Positions 14,446-21,209 of a stretch of DNA of 21,935 bases are shown here, piece by piece. The notes under the pieces are model-generated. The model saw only the letters and a program-made list of their open reading frames with translations. It had not been told where the DNA came from and did not search any database. The position numbers and the translations under genes were made by a program. How positions within the stretch are numbered: the stretch's first letter is position 1; each line of letters begins with the position of its first letter. Source of the stretch: Candidatus Saccharibacteria bacterium UBA1949 (GTDB taxonomy: Bacteria; Patescibacteriota; Saccharimonadia; Saccharimonadales; Saccharimonadaceae). The stretch lies in contig DDER01000027.1 in assembly GCA_002336735.1 (NCBI GenBank), positions 1 to 21,935 on the forward strand. Reading direction: 5' to 3'.

Positions 14446-15599
14446 TAAAAGACAGGATATCTATGGATGACACATTACACGAACAGGGAATCGTATCAGT
14501 CTTTGTAGTCATTTTTACTGGCTTACTGCTGACAGTTGCAATGATAGGCTTTGTCCGTATCATGTTGAGCGATCAACATCAGGCATCAGTCGATGATCTC
14601 TCAAAAAGTGCTCTCGACTCTGCCAACGTAGGTGTCGAGGACGCAAAGCGACTTATTCTTTTTTGGAAGTCATGCAGAAATGGTGAAATCACTGTTGCGG
14701 GCAAGTGTGCTCAAGTGATAGATGCCTTTGACAGTAACAGCATGGATGATTGTAATACGTTATCAAATCTCGGGATTAGCGCGAGGCTTAACGGTGAGAC
14801 GCTTGTCCAGCAAAAATCTGGCGACATCAAGCTAGATCAGGCCTATACTTGCGTGACTATCAATACCCAGCTCAAAGATTACAAGGCGCAATTGAGTGAG
14901 GGCAAGAGTACCGTCGTGCCGATACGCCTATCAGGCGGGGCTTCGGAGATAACTCTTGAGTGGTTTAGCGTAGAAGACTTGCCGCGTCGAGACTATCGTG
15001 TTATTACGACACCGACAACAGCACCTCAAATACCTTTAATGGAAGCGTGGAACATTATCGGCACTAACACACCACCAATGATGCGCGTGCAGGCAATCAG
15101 TACGGGGGAGAGCGTTAATTTTGATGCACTCAATAACAGTCCTGGTACAGCATTTCTATATCCGTCTACTGGTGGAGGTCAGGCATCAGTTGCTATGACC
15201 GAGCCGCGGCGTACACCAGCTATCGATCCACCTAAGCGTGTTGCCTGTGTTATGATGCTGAACGAAGGGTATGCATGCAAGACAGTCCTGACCGGCATAC
15301 CTGGACCTATTGCCTATATTCATCTCACCGCCCTTTATACTGGCGCAAGTTTCAGACTATCGTCAGCGAGTGGTGCGGTTGAGTTCTCAAGTCCTCAGAT
15401 AGAAATTGATTCAACTGGCAGGGCTAACAATTATTTTCGACGCATAGCAACTCGTGTCGAAGTAACAAACACCGACATGCCATACCCCACGGCGGCGATT
15501 GATATCGGTGGTAATCTTTGCAAAAACTTTATTGTCGAAATGAACACGCCCACTGGCGACAAGCATAATCGACGCCTGACGCCGTTTTGTACTCCATAA
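14442..15599 (+). CDS. PilX/GspK-like minor pilin, last of the priming complex
   Basis: A 385-residue protein, the largest of the four. A polar N-terminus ends in HEQG followed by a hydrophobic helix IVSVFVVIFTGLLLTVAMIGFV (about 17-38). This fits prepilin cleavage after Gly16, but +5 is Phe, not Glu. Loss of the +5 Glu is known for GspK, the cap subunit of type II secretion pseudopili. A PilX_N-like segment LSKSALDSANVGVEDAKRLI follows. The large C-terminal domain has several cysteines and may be exposed at the tip. It overlaps the previous gene by four bases (ATGA). ATG 14463 is a possible later start. Whether it is cleaved by PilD is not certain. Confidence 0.78.
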   Translation: MIKDRISMDDTLHEQGIVSVFVVIFTGLLLTVAMIGFVRIMLSDQHQASVDDLSKSALDSANVGVEDAKRLILFWKSCRNGEITVAGKCAQVIDAFDSNSMDDCNTLSNLGISARLNGETLVQQKSGDIKLDQAYTCVTINTQLKDYKAQLSEGKSTVVPIRLSGGASEITLEWFSVEDLPRRDYRVITTPTTAPQIPLMEAWNIIGTNTPPMMRVQAISTGESVNFDALNNSPGTAFLYPSTGGGQASVAMTEPRRTPAIDPPKRVACVMMLNEGYACKTVLTGIPGPIAYIHLTALYTGASFRLSSASGAVEFSSPQIEIDSTGRANNYFRRIATRVEVTNTDMPYPTAAIDIGGNLCKNFIVEMNTPTGDKHNRRLTPFCTP

Positions 15600-15610
15600 A
15601 TACGATATAC

Positions 15611-16555
15611 CTAGGAGATGGTCGTATCCGTATCTTCACTATGATATTTTTCGTATATCTCGCGCAGATGGCTATCAGTGACGTGTGTGTATATCTGGGT
15701 GGTACTAATATTACTATGGCCAAGCATCGACTGTACACTTCTTAGGTCGGCACCATTCATCAGCAGATCAGTCGCGAAACTGTGACGCATCGTATGGGGA
15801 CTGACATGTTTAGTAATGCCTGCTAATCTGGCATATTTATTGATGATTCGTTGAATACTACGTGAAGTTAAACGACGATAGTTGCCACTGTTCGAGATGG
15901 TATTATTGCGACTATAGTTCAGGAATAGTGGTGCAAGGCTGTCAGATCGAGATGCAAGATATGCATCTATATGTTGAGCTGCTGTCGTGCTCAGGAATAT
16001 CGGTCGATCTTTTTGACCTTTTCCGCGTACCATAAATTCTCGTCGTTTAGTATTGATGTGGTCACGATTGAGCTGAACGAGCTCAGAAACACGTAGTCCA
16101 CTCGAAAATAGCAGTTCTATAATTGCTTTATCACGAAGTGATTGGTCTTTATTGTCACTTGGAATGGATGCAATCATACGCCCGATCTCTTCATAGGTGA
16201 GAAATGTGACTTGCTTGCGACTGATTTTTGGTAACTCAATGTGATGCGGTGCCAGGCTTGGTACGTTACGTTTTGCAAGATAAGCAAGAAACCCTCTCAG
16301 CGCGATGAGATGGTAGTTTTGAGTAATTGTCGCCAGGTCATCACCGCTTGTGTTGCTGTAGCGATTGAGCCACAAACGGTATTTGCGCACTAGTTCCGGT
16401 GTAATATCTTTTGTTGGTATATCGCCTGAAAACTCGACTACTCGATCAAGATAAAGCCGATAATTTTCCGCAGTTCGAACTGAGCGACCGCCTGCCACCT
16501 CAAGATGTTCAATATAATCCATTATCATATCAGATAAGAAGTATGCCTGAGCCAT
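15611..16555 (-). CDS. xerD: Tyrosine recombinase, Xer type
   Basis: A 314-residue site-specific recombinase. It has an N-terminal SAM-like core-binding domain (about 8-95) and a C-terminal catalytic domain with all active-site residues: Arg155 (GLRVSEL), Lys179 (RGKGQKDR), His254 and Arg257 (HTMRH), His280 (LGHSN) and the nucleophile Tyr289 (QIYTH). Length and spacing are those of chromosome-dimer-resolving XerC/XerD rather than phage integrases. It is convergent with the minor pilin operon (11 bases between stops) and divergent from uppP. A -10-like TATGCT lies on the minus strand at 16567-16562, seven bases before its ATG, with no good Shine-Dalgarno sequence. It may be the sole Xer of this genome, but that cannot be seen here; the XerC versus XerD label is arbitrary. 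Confidence 0.9.
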   Translation of the reverse strand: MAQAYFLSDMIMDYIEHLEVAGGRSVRTAENYRLYLDRVVEFSGDIPTKDITPELVRKYRLWLNRYSNTSGDDLATITQNYHLIALRGFLAYLAKRNVPSLAPHHIELPKISRKQVTFLTYEEIGRMIASIPSDNKDQSLRDKAIIELLFSSGLRVSELVQLNRDHINTKRREFMVRGKGQKDRPIFLSTTAAQHIDAYLASRSDSLAPLFLNYSRNNTISNSGNYRRLTSRSIQRIINKYARLAGITKHVSPHTMRHSFATDLLMNGADLRSVQSMLGHSNISTTQIYTHVTDSHLREIYEKYHSEDTDTTIS

Positions 16556-16588
16556 ACCCTAAGCATAGCCTAGATAAGCAAAAAATAA

Positions 16589-16594
16589 TATAAT
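16589..16594 (+). promoter_or_regulatory. -10 box (TATAAT) for uppP
   Basis: A perfect TATAAT nine bases before ATG 16604, with no clear -35. The predicted start is about 16600-16601, and GAACGGAAC before the ATG holds no strong Shine-Dalgarno sequence, so it is another candidate near-leaderless gene. Confidence 0.48.
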
Positions 16595-16603
16595 GAACGG
16601 AAC

Positions 16604-17398
16604 ATGACTATATTTGAATCAATTGTCCTGGGGGTTGTTCAGGGATTAACCGAATTTATTCCAGTGAGTAGCTCGGGCCATTTGGTGATTCTACAAGAAC
16701 TATTATCAGGTGCCTCAGAACACCTTTTTTTGGAATCTATCAATATTGGTACGGTGTTAGCGCTGCTTATTTTTTTCAGAAAAAAACTGATCACACTCAT
16801 TCGTGATACAGTCATGCATCGTCGCTATACGATGCTACGTAACATTCTTTTAACATCGATGCCAGTAGGGATTGCTGGTTTATTTCTGGCAGATTATATT
16901 GCTGCCAATACTTTTTTCTCGAGCCTGACAGTTGTGATGGTCATGCTCGCTAGTGTTGGGGTACTGATGATTGTGATTGAGCGATTACCTCATCTATCTC
17001 TTCAGGTTGATGGCTCGGAAATGGGGTGGAGAAGGGCGCTTGTGATTGGCATCATACAAGTCTTTGCGCTCATTCCCGGTGTGTCTCGGTCAGGATCAAC
17101 GATTATTGCTGGGCGCCTGATGGGACTTTCGCCAGCTGCGGCTGCTGAATATAGCTTTTTGGCCTCTCTTCCTATCATGATCGCTGTGACACTGAAGCTG
17201 TTTGTTCGTAGCTCAGACAGATGCTATTTAATGGAACATCTTGGCGTACTAGTTGTTGGCAATATAGCTGCGTTTGTCGTTGGCATACTCGCTATTAAGT
17301 TTTTGATGGATTATTTACAACATAATACTTTGGCATTGTTTGGTTGGTATCGCTTAGCTTTAGCAGCTGTTATCGCGCTGATTCTTTTGTTACAATAA
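16604..17398 (+). CDS. uppP: Undecaprenyl-diphosphatase UppP (BacA)
   Basis: An integral membrane phosphatase that recycles undecaprenyl pyrophosphate to the monophosphate lipid carrier for peptidoglycan and surface polysaccharides; the family confers bacitracin tolerance. It has 264 residues and about seven or eight membrane segments. Both signatures are present: QGLTEFIPVSSSGH (13-26, with the catalytic Glu17) and PGVSRSGST (158-166, Arg162). A host-dependent or epibiotic cell still needs this for its wall. The region before the start holds only the -10 box and the divergent recombinase promoter. Confidence 0.95.
   Translation: MTIFESIVLGVVQGLTEFIPVSSSGHLVILQELLSGASEHLFLESINIGTVLALLIFFRKKLITLIRDTVMHRRYTMLRNILLTSMPVGIAGLFLADYIAANTFFSSLTVVMVMLASVGVLMIVIERLPHLSLQVDGSEMGWRRALVIGIIQVFALIPGVSRSGSTIIAGRLMGLSPAAAAEYSFLASLPIMIAVTLKLFVRSSDRCYLMEHLGVLVVGNIAAFVVGILAIKFLMDYLQHNTLALFGWYRLALAAVIALILLLQ
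17388..17396 (+). promoter_or_regulatory. Extended -10 promoter for ndk
   Basis: TGT plus TACAAT (17391-17396, five of six) form an extended -10 inside the last codons of uppP. The leader would run from about 17403 to 17437 and includes a small inverted repeat (CGAAG/CTTCG) and AAAGGAGAG (17426-17434), a strong Shine-Dalgarno sequence. Confidence 0.45.
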
Positions 17399-17437
17399 AT
17401 AACGAAGATCAAAGCTTCGCTACTAAAAGGAGAGACT

Positions 17438-18061
17438 ATGCCGCAACACCCTATTGTCCAAAAAATTAAATTTGAGCGAACGTTCTGCATGATCAAACCA
17501 GATGGTGTCAAGAGGGCCGTGATCGGCGACATCATCCAGCGCTTTGAAAAAGCCGGTCTCAAGCCGGTAGCTATCAAGATGTTTGTTCCGACCGAAGAGC
17601 AGGTGCGACGACATTACCCGATGAGTGACGAAGCCTGGGTTGCGCGATTAGGTGAAAAGACCTTGAGTTCATTTGATAATATCGAAGCTGATGCCGAGGA
17701 GGTGCTTGGTACAATTGACAAGTCCATACTTGGCAAAAATGTTGCAGACAGTCTGGTGCAGTTTATGACTTCTGGCCCGGTTGTTGCCATGGTGTTAGAG
17801 GGTATCCAGGCTGTTGATATGGTGCGCAAACTGTGTGGTCATACATTGCCATTTAAGGCCGATGTTGGTACGATACGAGGCGATTATTCTGTTGATAGTC
17901 CCGCGGTTGCAAACGTTGAGATGCGTGCAATTCATAATTTGATTCATGCAAGCGAGACCCAAGCAGAGGCGGCTAATGAGGTGGATCTGTGGTTTGGTAA
18001 GGATGAGATTCCTACTTATGATCTTAGCGCCGATGCAGTTATGTACTCAAAGTACTACTAG
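17438..18061 (+). CDS. ndk: Nucleoside diphosphate kinase, long form
   Basis: Transfers the gamma phosphate from ATP to (d)NDPs through a phosphohistidine, balancing nucleotide pools. The core is clear: ERTFCMIKPDGVKRAVIGDI (13-32), FMTSGPVVAMVLEG (about 109-122), a TIRGDY segment and the catalytic NLIHASE (His170). The protein has 207 residues against about 140 in typical bacteria. About 40 extra residues lie between HYPMSDEAWV and DSLVQFM (roughly 63-105), and about 20 follow the usual end (PTYDLSADAVMYSKYY). Longer NDKs with an insertion at this place occur outside the classical bacterial group. It has a strong ribosome site. In a genome likely to lack full nucleotide synthesis this enzyme would be central. 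Confidence 0.94.
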   Translation: MPQHPIVQKIKFERTFCMIKPDGVKRAVIGDIIQRFEKAGLKPVAIKMFVPTEEQVRRHYPMSDEAWVARLGEKTLSSFDNIEADAEEVLGTIDKSILGKNVADSLVQFMTSGPVVAMVLEGIQAVDMVRKLCGHTLPFKADVGTIRGDYSVDSPAVANVEMRAIHNLIHASETQAEAANEVDLWFGKDEIPTYDLSADAVMYSKYY

Positions 18062-18079
18062 TCTGGACGGGCGGCCTTG

Positions 18080-18088
18080 TGTCATAAT
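18080..18088 (+). promoter_or_regulatory. Extended -10 promoter for tRNA-Arg
   Basis: TGT plus CATAAT (18083-18088) lies nine bases before the first base of the tRNA. No convincing -35 is present. Position and spacing fit a tRNA promoter with a very short 5' leader. Confidence 0.42.
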
Positions 18089-18097
18089 AGGGCATAT

Positions 18098-18174
18098 GCC
18101 CTGGTAGCTCAATTGGATAGAGCAATTCCGTCCTAAGGAAAAGGTTATAGGTTCGACTCCTGTCCGGGGTACCA
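18098..18174 (+). tRNA. tRNA-Arg, anticodon CCU
   Basis: A 77-base cloverleaf with encoded CCA. The acceptor is GCCCTGG pairing with CCGGGGT (two G-U wobbles), discriminator A. The D-arm is GCTC..GAGC. The anticodon arm TTCC-GTCCTAA-GGAA has CCT at positions 34-36. The T-arm is ATAGG-TTCGACT-CCTGT. It reads AGG codons. The 5' end sits in a perfect 14-base palindrome, AGGGCATATGCCCT (18089-18102). A terminator follows 23 bases after the CCA. Confidence 0.96.
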
Positions 18175-18196
18175 AAATTGGGACAAAATCGGAATT

Positions 18197-18219
18197 GTCG
18201 CCCGTCAGGGCGGCTTTTT
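18197..18219 (+). terminator. Intrinsic terminator after tRNA-Arg
   Basis: GTCGCCC (18197-18203) and GGGCGGC (18208-18214) form a seven-pair stem (one G-U) with loop GTCA, followed by TTTTTC. Typical Rho-independent terminator for the tRNA transcript. Confidence 0.85.
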
Positions 18220-18357
18220 CTTTGGTCTGCGCTGCGCCTCGCTCAGAAAACCCTTTACATATTTTTTGCAATTTGCTCTGCCGAGATTTTTGAGGATTTT
18301 GAAAAGAGTGTTCCTATTTAGGTTGTGTCTGCAATAATGTTCAGAGCTTTCATGGGG

Positions 18358-18363
18358 TATACT
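18358..18363 (+). promoter_or_regulatory. -10-like box (TATACT) for the EEP gene
   Basis: TATACT ends six bases before ATG 18370, so a transcript would begin at about the ATG. No Shine-Dalgarno sequence precedes the ATG and no -35 is clear. The 18220-18357 stretch between the tRNA terminator and this box holds no gene that I can support. Confidence 0.35.
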
Positions 18364-18369
18364 GGATAT

Positions 18370-19137
18370 ATGCAGCTAAAGACAATAACTTGGAATATAG
18401 GAGGCGGTAAGCATTTAAAGGATGGAGAAGACCCGCTACTCATGGACTCTTATTCAGTAGATGCTATTAGAGAAATAGCAGAGTGGTTAAAGGCAAGCAG
18501 CCCAGACATTATCACTATTCAAGAAGCTCAAGGTATGGGAGGTACTAATCAAGTAGAAGAAATTGCAAAGCTTTTAGGATACAACTACTACTTTTTCGAA
18601 CCTACTTCCTCATCGCACATAGATGACAACAAGACCCTCGGTAATGGAATAATCTCCAAGCACCCTATCTCAAATCATTCAGCCGGTCTATTCCTTAATC
18701 CTAATATAGAGACGACCCTACAGGGTAGACGGGTGGTAAGCCACGATAGGGGCTATGGTACGTGCGCGATAAGCCCTAACGGTTATAACATTTCGGTGAC
18801 TACACTCCACCTTCTGCCGCTTCGGGCTTTCAATGTTGAGTTTGAATCAGATATAGGAGAGGAAATACTGCACAGTATTGAATCCGCCATTTTGCCAAAG
18901 ACTCCTATAGCTCTAATTCAAGGGGACTTTAATATCGACAGCCCACAGGTTGCGTCTATTTTGCCAAACTTACTCGCAAATATGGACGAAATATCACTTA
19001 ACGAGCCGACTACACCATCAGGGAGACAATACGACCACGTGCTTTATAAGGGCCTCGTACTTGAAGGCATGAAAATCGACTCAAAGGTAAAGACCGACCA
19101 TTACCCAGTAATTTGTGAGTTTTCTATTGACACTTAA
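18370..19137 (+). CDS. Endonuclease/exonuclease/phosphatase (EEP) family protein
   Basis: A 255-residue metal-dependent phosphoesterase of the superfamily that includes ExoIII/AP endonucleases, DNase I and inositol or sphingomyelin phosphatases. Superfamily residues are in order: TWNI (Asn9), TIQEAQ (Glu52), GNGIISKHPI (91-100), TLHL (His147), QGDFNID (Asp186, Asn188), YDHV (Asp222, His223) and TDHYPV (Asp243, His244). No signal peptide is seen, so it acts in the cytoplasm unless exported otherwise; the substrate cannot be told. I chose ATG 18370 because the catalytic domain begins right there (MQLKTITWNIGGG); earlier in-frame starts at 18325, 18337 and 18352 add unmatched residues. Codon use is richer in A/T (many ATA, AGA, GGA) than neighbouring genes, and it lies between a tRNA and an IS relic, so acquisition by transfer is likely. 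Confidence 0.88.
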   Translation: MQLKTITWNIGGGKHLKDGEDPLLMDSYSVDAIREIAEWLKASSPDIITIQEAQGMGGTNQVEEIAKLLGYNYYFFEPTSSSHIDDNKTLGNGIISKHPISNHSAGLFLNPNIETTLQGRRVVSHDRGYGTCAISPNGYNISVTTLHLLPLRAFNVEFESDIGEEILHSIESAILPKTPIALIQGDFNIDSPQVASILPNLLANMDEISLNEPTTPSGRQYDHVLYKGLVLEGMKIDSKVKTDHYPVICEFSIDT

Positions 19138-19140
19138 AGT

Positions 19141-19501
19141 TGCTTCTCTAACACTTCAATAGGCAGACTGACAAAGTCAGCTCGGCTCGTGCAAGAGCCT
19201 AACGCTCGACAATGACATCGCTTTCCAAAAGCACGCTGGGGCCTGAGCCGCCAGTTCAGCCTACCAATCAATATATTGCTGTCAAACTCACTATAACTGG
19301 GAGAAAGGTGGTGCAGGGGACGCCAATCGCATGATCTGCTGCTTTATATCAAAAGGCAGCAACATTGCCTGCTGCTTGCAGATGGGGGGGGTAGCTGCCA
19401 TACAGGACTGGATGAATACGGTACCAGGAAAGATGTTCGCCTACCATACAGCCGAGGAGATATACGAAACACACAAGGATGAAGTAGCCCATGTCAGCTA
19501 G
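19141..19501 (+). pseudogene. Decayed IS30-family transposase, C-terminal part
   Basis: Reading in the frame that ends at TAG 19499-19501 gives an eroded DDE-domain of an IS30-type transposase: SLTLDND.AFQKH (family TLT.DNG.EFA.H), then IYCCQTHYNWEKG (family YFC.PY.SWEKG), GDANRMICCFISKGSNIA (family NENANRLIRRF.PKGS.I), and IQDWMNTVPGKMFAYHTAEEIY (family I..W.N..PRK.LGY.TA.E.F). TGA at 19244-19246 interrupts the frame, another TGA lies upstream in the same frame, and the part before about 19190 reads better in another frame (RQTDKVSSARARA), indicating a frameshift. The NEN motif holding the catalytic Glu has become GDA, so it is inactive. The N-terminal DNA-binding part is absent. The alignment is from memory of family motifs. 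Confidence 0.8.
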
Positions 19502-19512
19502 ATCAGACCAAA

Positions 19513-19560
19513 CAAAAACCACCCAACTTGTTGCGGTTGGGGGTTGTGGGTGGGGTTTTG
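19513..19560 (+). terminator. Hairpin downstream of the IS30 relic, possible terminator
   Basis: CAAAA-CCACCC (19513-19524, with one unpaired A) pairs with GGGTGG-TTTTG (19548-19560, with a two-G bulge); a nested CCCAAC/GTTGGG (19522-19527 with 19536-19541) is an alternative inner stem. The stem ends in TTTTG. It could end transcription before the PH-domain gene or be a remnant of the IS end; the sequence does not decide. Confidence 0.4.
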
Positions 19561-19563
19561 CTG

Positions 19564-19569
19564 TATAAT
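19564..19569 (+). promoter_or_regulatory. -10 box (TATAAT) for the PH-domain gene
   Basis: A perfect TATAAT preceded by TG, 13 bases before ATG 19583. The predicted start of transcription, about 19576, leaves a leader of about seven bases with no Shine-Dalgarno sequence (AACTACAACA). This sets the start at ATG 19583, because in-frame codons further upstream lie within or before the promoter. Confidence 0.5.
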
Positions 19570-19582
19570 TATAACTACAACA

Positions 19583-20125
19583 ATGATAAAAAAACCAGCA
19601 GTGCCGAACGGGCAAAAGGCAGCGTTTAACGGTCAGCGCGAGGGCGAGGAGTTGCTATTTGTGTTTCGCCGGCATATTATTGCTATGCGTAGAGGTTTTT
19701 ATCTATTGCTCGTCCCGTTTGCATTCTCCTCGATACCTCCTCTTCTTTGGCAGAATAGTCTAGAGTTGTTCTTATTGCCTCTGGGGGGATTGGTTGTTGG
19801 GGTTGTGCTATTTTCCTACCACTTACTAATGTGGCGGTATACCTACTATCTCGTGACTGATCAGCGCATCCGTCAGGTGACACAGAAAGGCTTTTTTGGT
19901 ACGGATGTGGTCGAGCTCAATCTATCTAAAATTCAAAACATAAGCTATAATATACCAGGTTTTAGTGGTGAGATTTTTAAATACGGCACCATTGTCATTC
20001 AGACATATGTCGGCGATTTGATCATTCGTCATGTCGATCACCCTGAGCGTACGTATAACCAACTTCAAGATGCTGTGATGGTCGCAGTAGGAAAGCATGA
20101 CATACATGAAGAAGATATCGCTTAA
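19583..20125 (+). CDS. Bacterial PH-domain membrane protein (YdbS/DUF304-like)
   Basis: A 180-residue protein with a cytoplasmic N-terminus containing the GEELLFVFRRH segment (21-31), two closely spaced membrane segments (about 38-55 and 60-84), and a bacterial pleckstrin-homology domain at about 86-165. That domain shows its usual pattern: YYLVTDQRIRQV, then FFGTDVVELNLSKIQNISY and the end of a sheet at YGTIVIQT. The family is membrane-associated, with roles in envelope stress suggested for some members; no specific function can be given here. It overlaps the next gene by 29 bases, so the two are probably co-expressed. Confidence 0.85.
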   Translation: MIKKPAVPNGQKAAFNGQREGEELLFVFRRHIIAMRRGFYLLLVPFAFSSIPPLLWQNSLELFLLPLGGLVVGVVLFSYHLLMWRYTYYLVTDQRIRQVTQKGFFGTDVVELNLSKIQNISYNIPGFSGEIFKYGTIVIQTYVGDLIIRHVDHPERTYNQLQDAVMVAVGKHDIHEEDIA

Positions 20126-21179
20126 GCGACGCACAAAACAGGCCAGCAATAAGCCTACACGTATCACCAACGAGACTGTCGCCGAACATCGCGAACAAAT
20201 ACTGGCTGGTGGTCGTAAGTTTAAGTATCCCGTGCAATATGCTCGTCACCGTCTCGTGGTCAATGCTGTGATTATCGTAATCGCGGCCGCTAGTGCGTTT
20301 GGGCTATTGACATTTTGGCAACTCTATCACGCACACGACTCTAGTACGTTCTTCTATCGTGTTACGCGCATTTTACCTCTGCCAGTTGCGTCAGTGGATG
20401 GTGCGATGGTGCATTATAGCGACTATCTTATGTATTATCGTAGTTCTGAGCACTATCTGCTGCGCTATGACCAGATCAAACCTAAGACGCCCGATGGTAA
20501 GCGTCAGCTCGATTATATTAGGCGTAGAACACTCGACAATGTCGTAGCTGATGCTTACGCCGCCAAGCTGGCATCGAACGCGAAACTCAGCGTGTCCGAT
20601 AAAGAGATAGACGCCGTTATAGAGCAGGACCGCAACACCCAAAATGGCAAGATATCTCAAGAGACATACGATGCGTCTGCCCTGAGTGTTCTCAATTGGT
20701 CGCCCGAGGAGTACCGCCTTGATATCAAGAAACGCCTTTTGATGCAGAAAGTAGCCTATCAGGTGGATGTCACTGCTAGAAATAAACAGACAAAAGCAGT
20801 AGAAATCCTCAAGTCTAATCCGGTTATTCCGCTCGATCAGTTGGCGGCGCAGCTTTCGGATCGCGAATCAAAGGTAGAGTTTGGTGCATCGGGTATGGTC
20901 AATCTCTCTGCATCGTTCGGTGGTCTAAGCGTTGCCGCTGCGCAGTTAGAAAAGGGCAAACTTTCCGATCCGATCAAGAGTTCTACTGGTGATGGATACT
21001 ATATCCTGAAACTTGTTGATAAAAACGCAACACAAGTGAACTATCAGTTTATTCGTATTCCGCTGACAATGTTTAAACAGCAGGTTGAAAAAATGCGTGC
21101 TGATAACAAAGTAAAAGAATTTATATCTATACCAAAACAGCAGGATCCTACAAAGACGAGTTCTGAAAAAACTAAATAA
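20097..21179 (+). CDS. Membrane-anchored SurA/parvulin-like foldase
   Basis: A 360-residue protein: a long basic cytoplasmic N-terminus, one membrane segment (about 53-76), then an extracytoplasmic part. Residues about 90-215 form a SurA-N/trigger-factor-like helical domain (LDYIRRRTLDNVVADAYAAK, SVSDKEIDAVIEQ, LKKRLLMQKV-type helices). About 230-320 match the second half of a PpiC parvulin domain (FGASGMVNLS, AAAQLEKGKLSDPIKSSTGDGYYILKLVDK). The first strand of parvulin (usually AxHILV) is not recognisable, so it may be a chaperone rather than an active prolyl isomerase. Start 20097 has TAGGAAAG upstream; ATG 20106 is an alternative. It overlaps the PH-domain gene. It may help fold exported proteins such as the large secreted protein. 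Confidence 0.82.
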   Translation: MTYMKKISLKRRTKQASNKPTRITNETVAEHREQILAGGRKFKYPVQYARHRLVVNAVIIVIAAASAFGLLTFWQLYHAHDSSTFFYRVTRILPLPVASVDGAMVHYSDYLMYYRSSEHYLLRYDQIKPKTPDGKRQLDYIRRRTLDNVVADAYAAKLASNAKLSVSDKEIDAVIEQDRNTQNGKISQETYDASALSVLNWSPEEYRLDIKKRLLMQKVAYQVDVTARNKQTKAVEILKSNPVIPLDQLAAQLSDRESKVEFGASGMVNLSASFGGLSVAAAQLEKGKLSDPIKSSTGDGYYILKLVDKNATQVNYQFIRIPLTMFKQQVEKMRADNKVKEFISIPKQQDPTKTSSEKTK

Positions 21180-21209
21180 TATCACTGAGGGCAGTAGAGG
21201 AGAAACAGG

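Noticed and set aside
15600..15627. Possible terminator between the convergent minor pilin and recombinase genes (ATACGA/TCGTAT)
   Set aside because: Six pairs around a 16-base loop with no T-tract on either strand is too weak.
16556..16603. A dif-like recombination site beside the Xer gene
   Set aside because: No pair of XerC/XerD-type half sites with a short spacer is visible in this gap.
17403..17419. Inverted repeat CGAAG/CTTCG in the ndk leader
   Set aside because: Five pairs only, no T-run and no riboswitch-like context; likely chance.
18047..18271. Minus-strand frame containing PRTGVEPITFSLGRNCSI
   Set aside because: This is the well-known false ORF made by translating a tRNA gene backwards; it covers tRNA-Arg and its terminator.
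18175..19582. A duplicated tRNA 3' end as an attachment site for the islet
   Set aside because: I searched for the T-loop to CCA segment downstream and found only short trivial matches such as GGTACCA near 19420.
19349..19615. Minus-strand frame of 88 residues
   Set aside because: It lies antisense to the IS30 relic and the PH-gene promoter and shows no family features.
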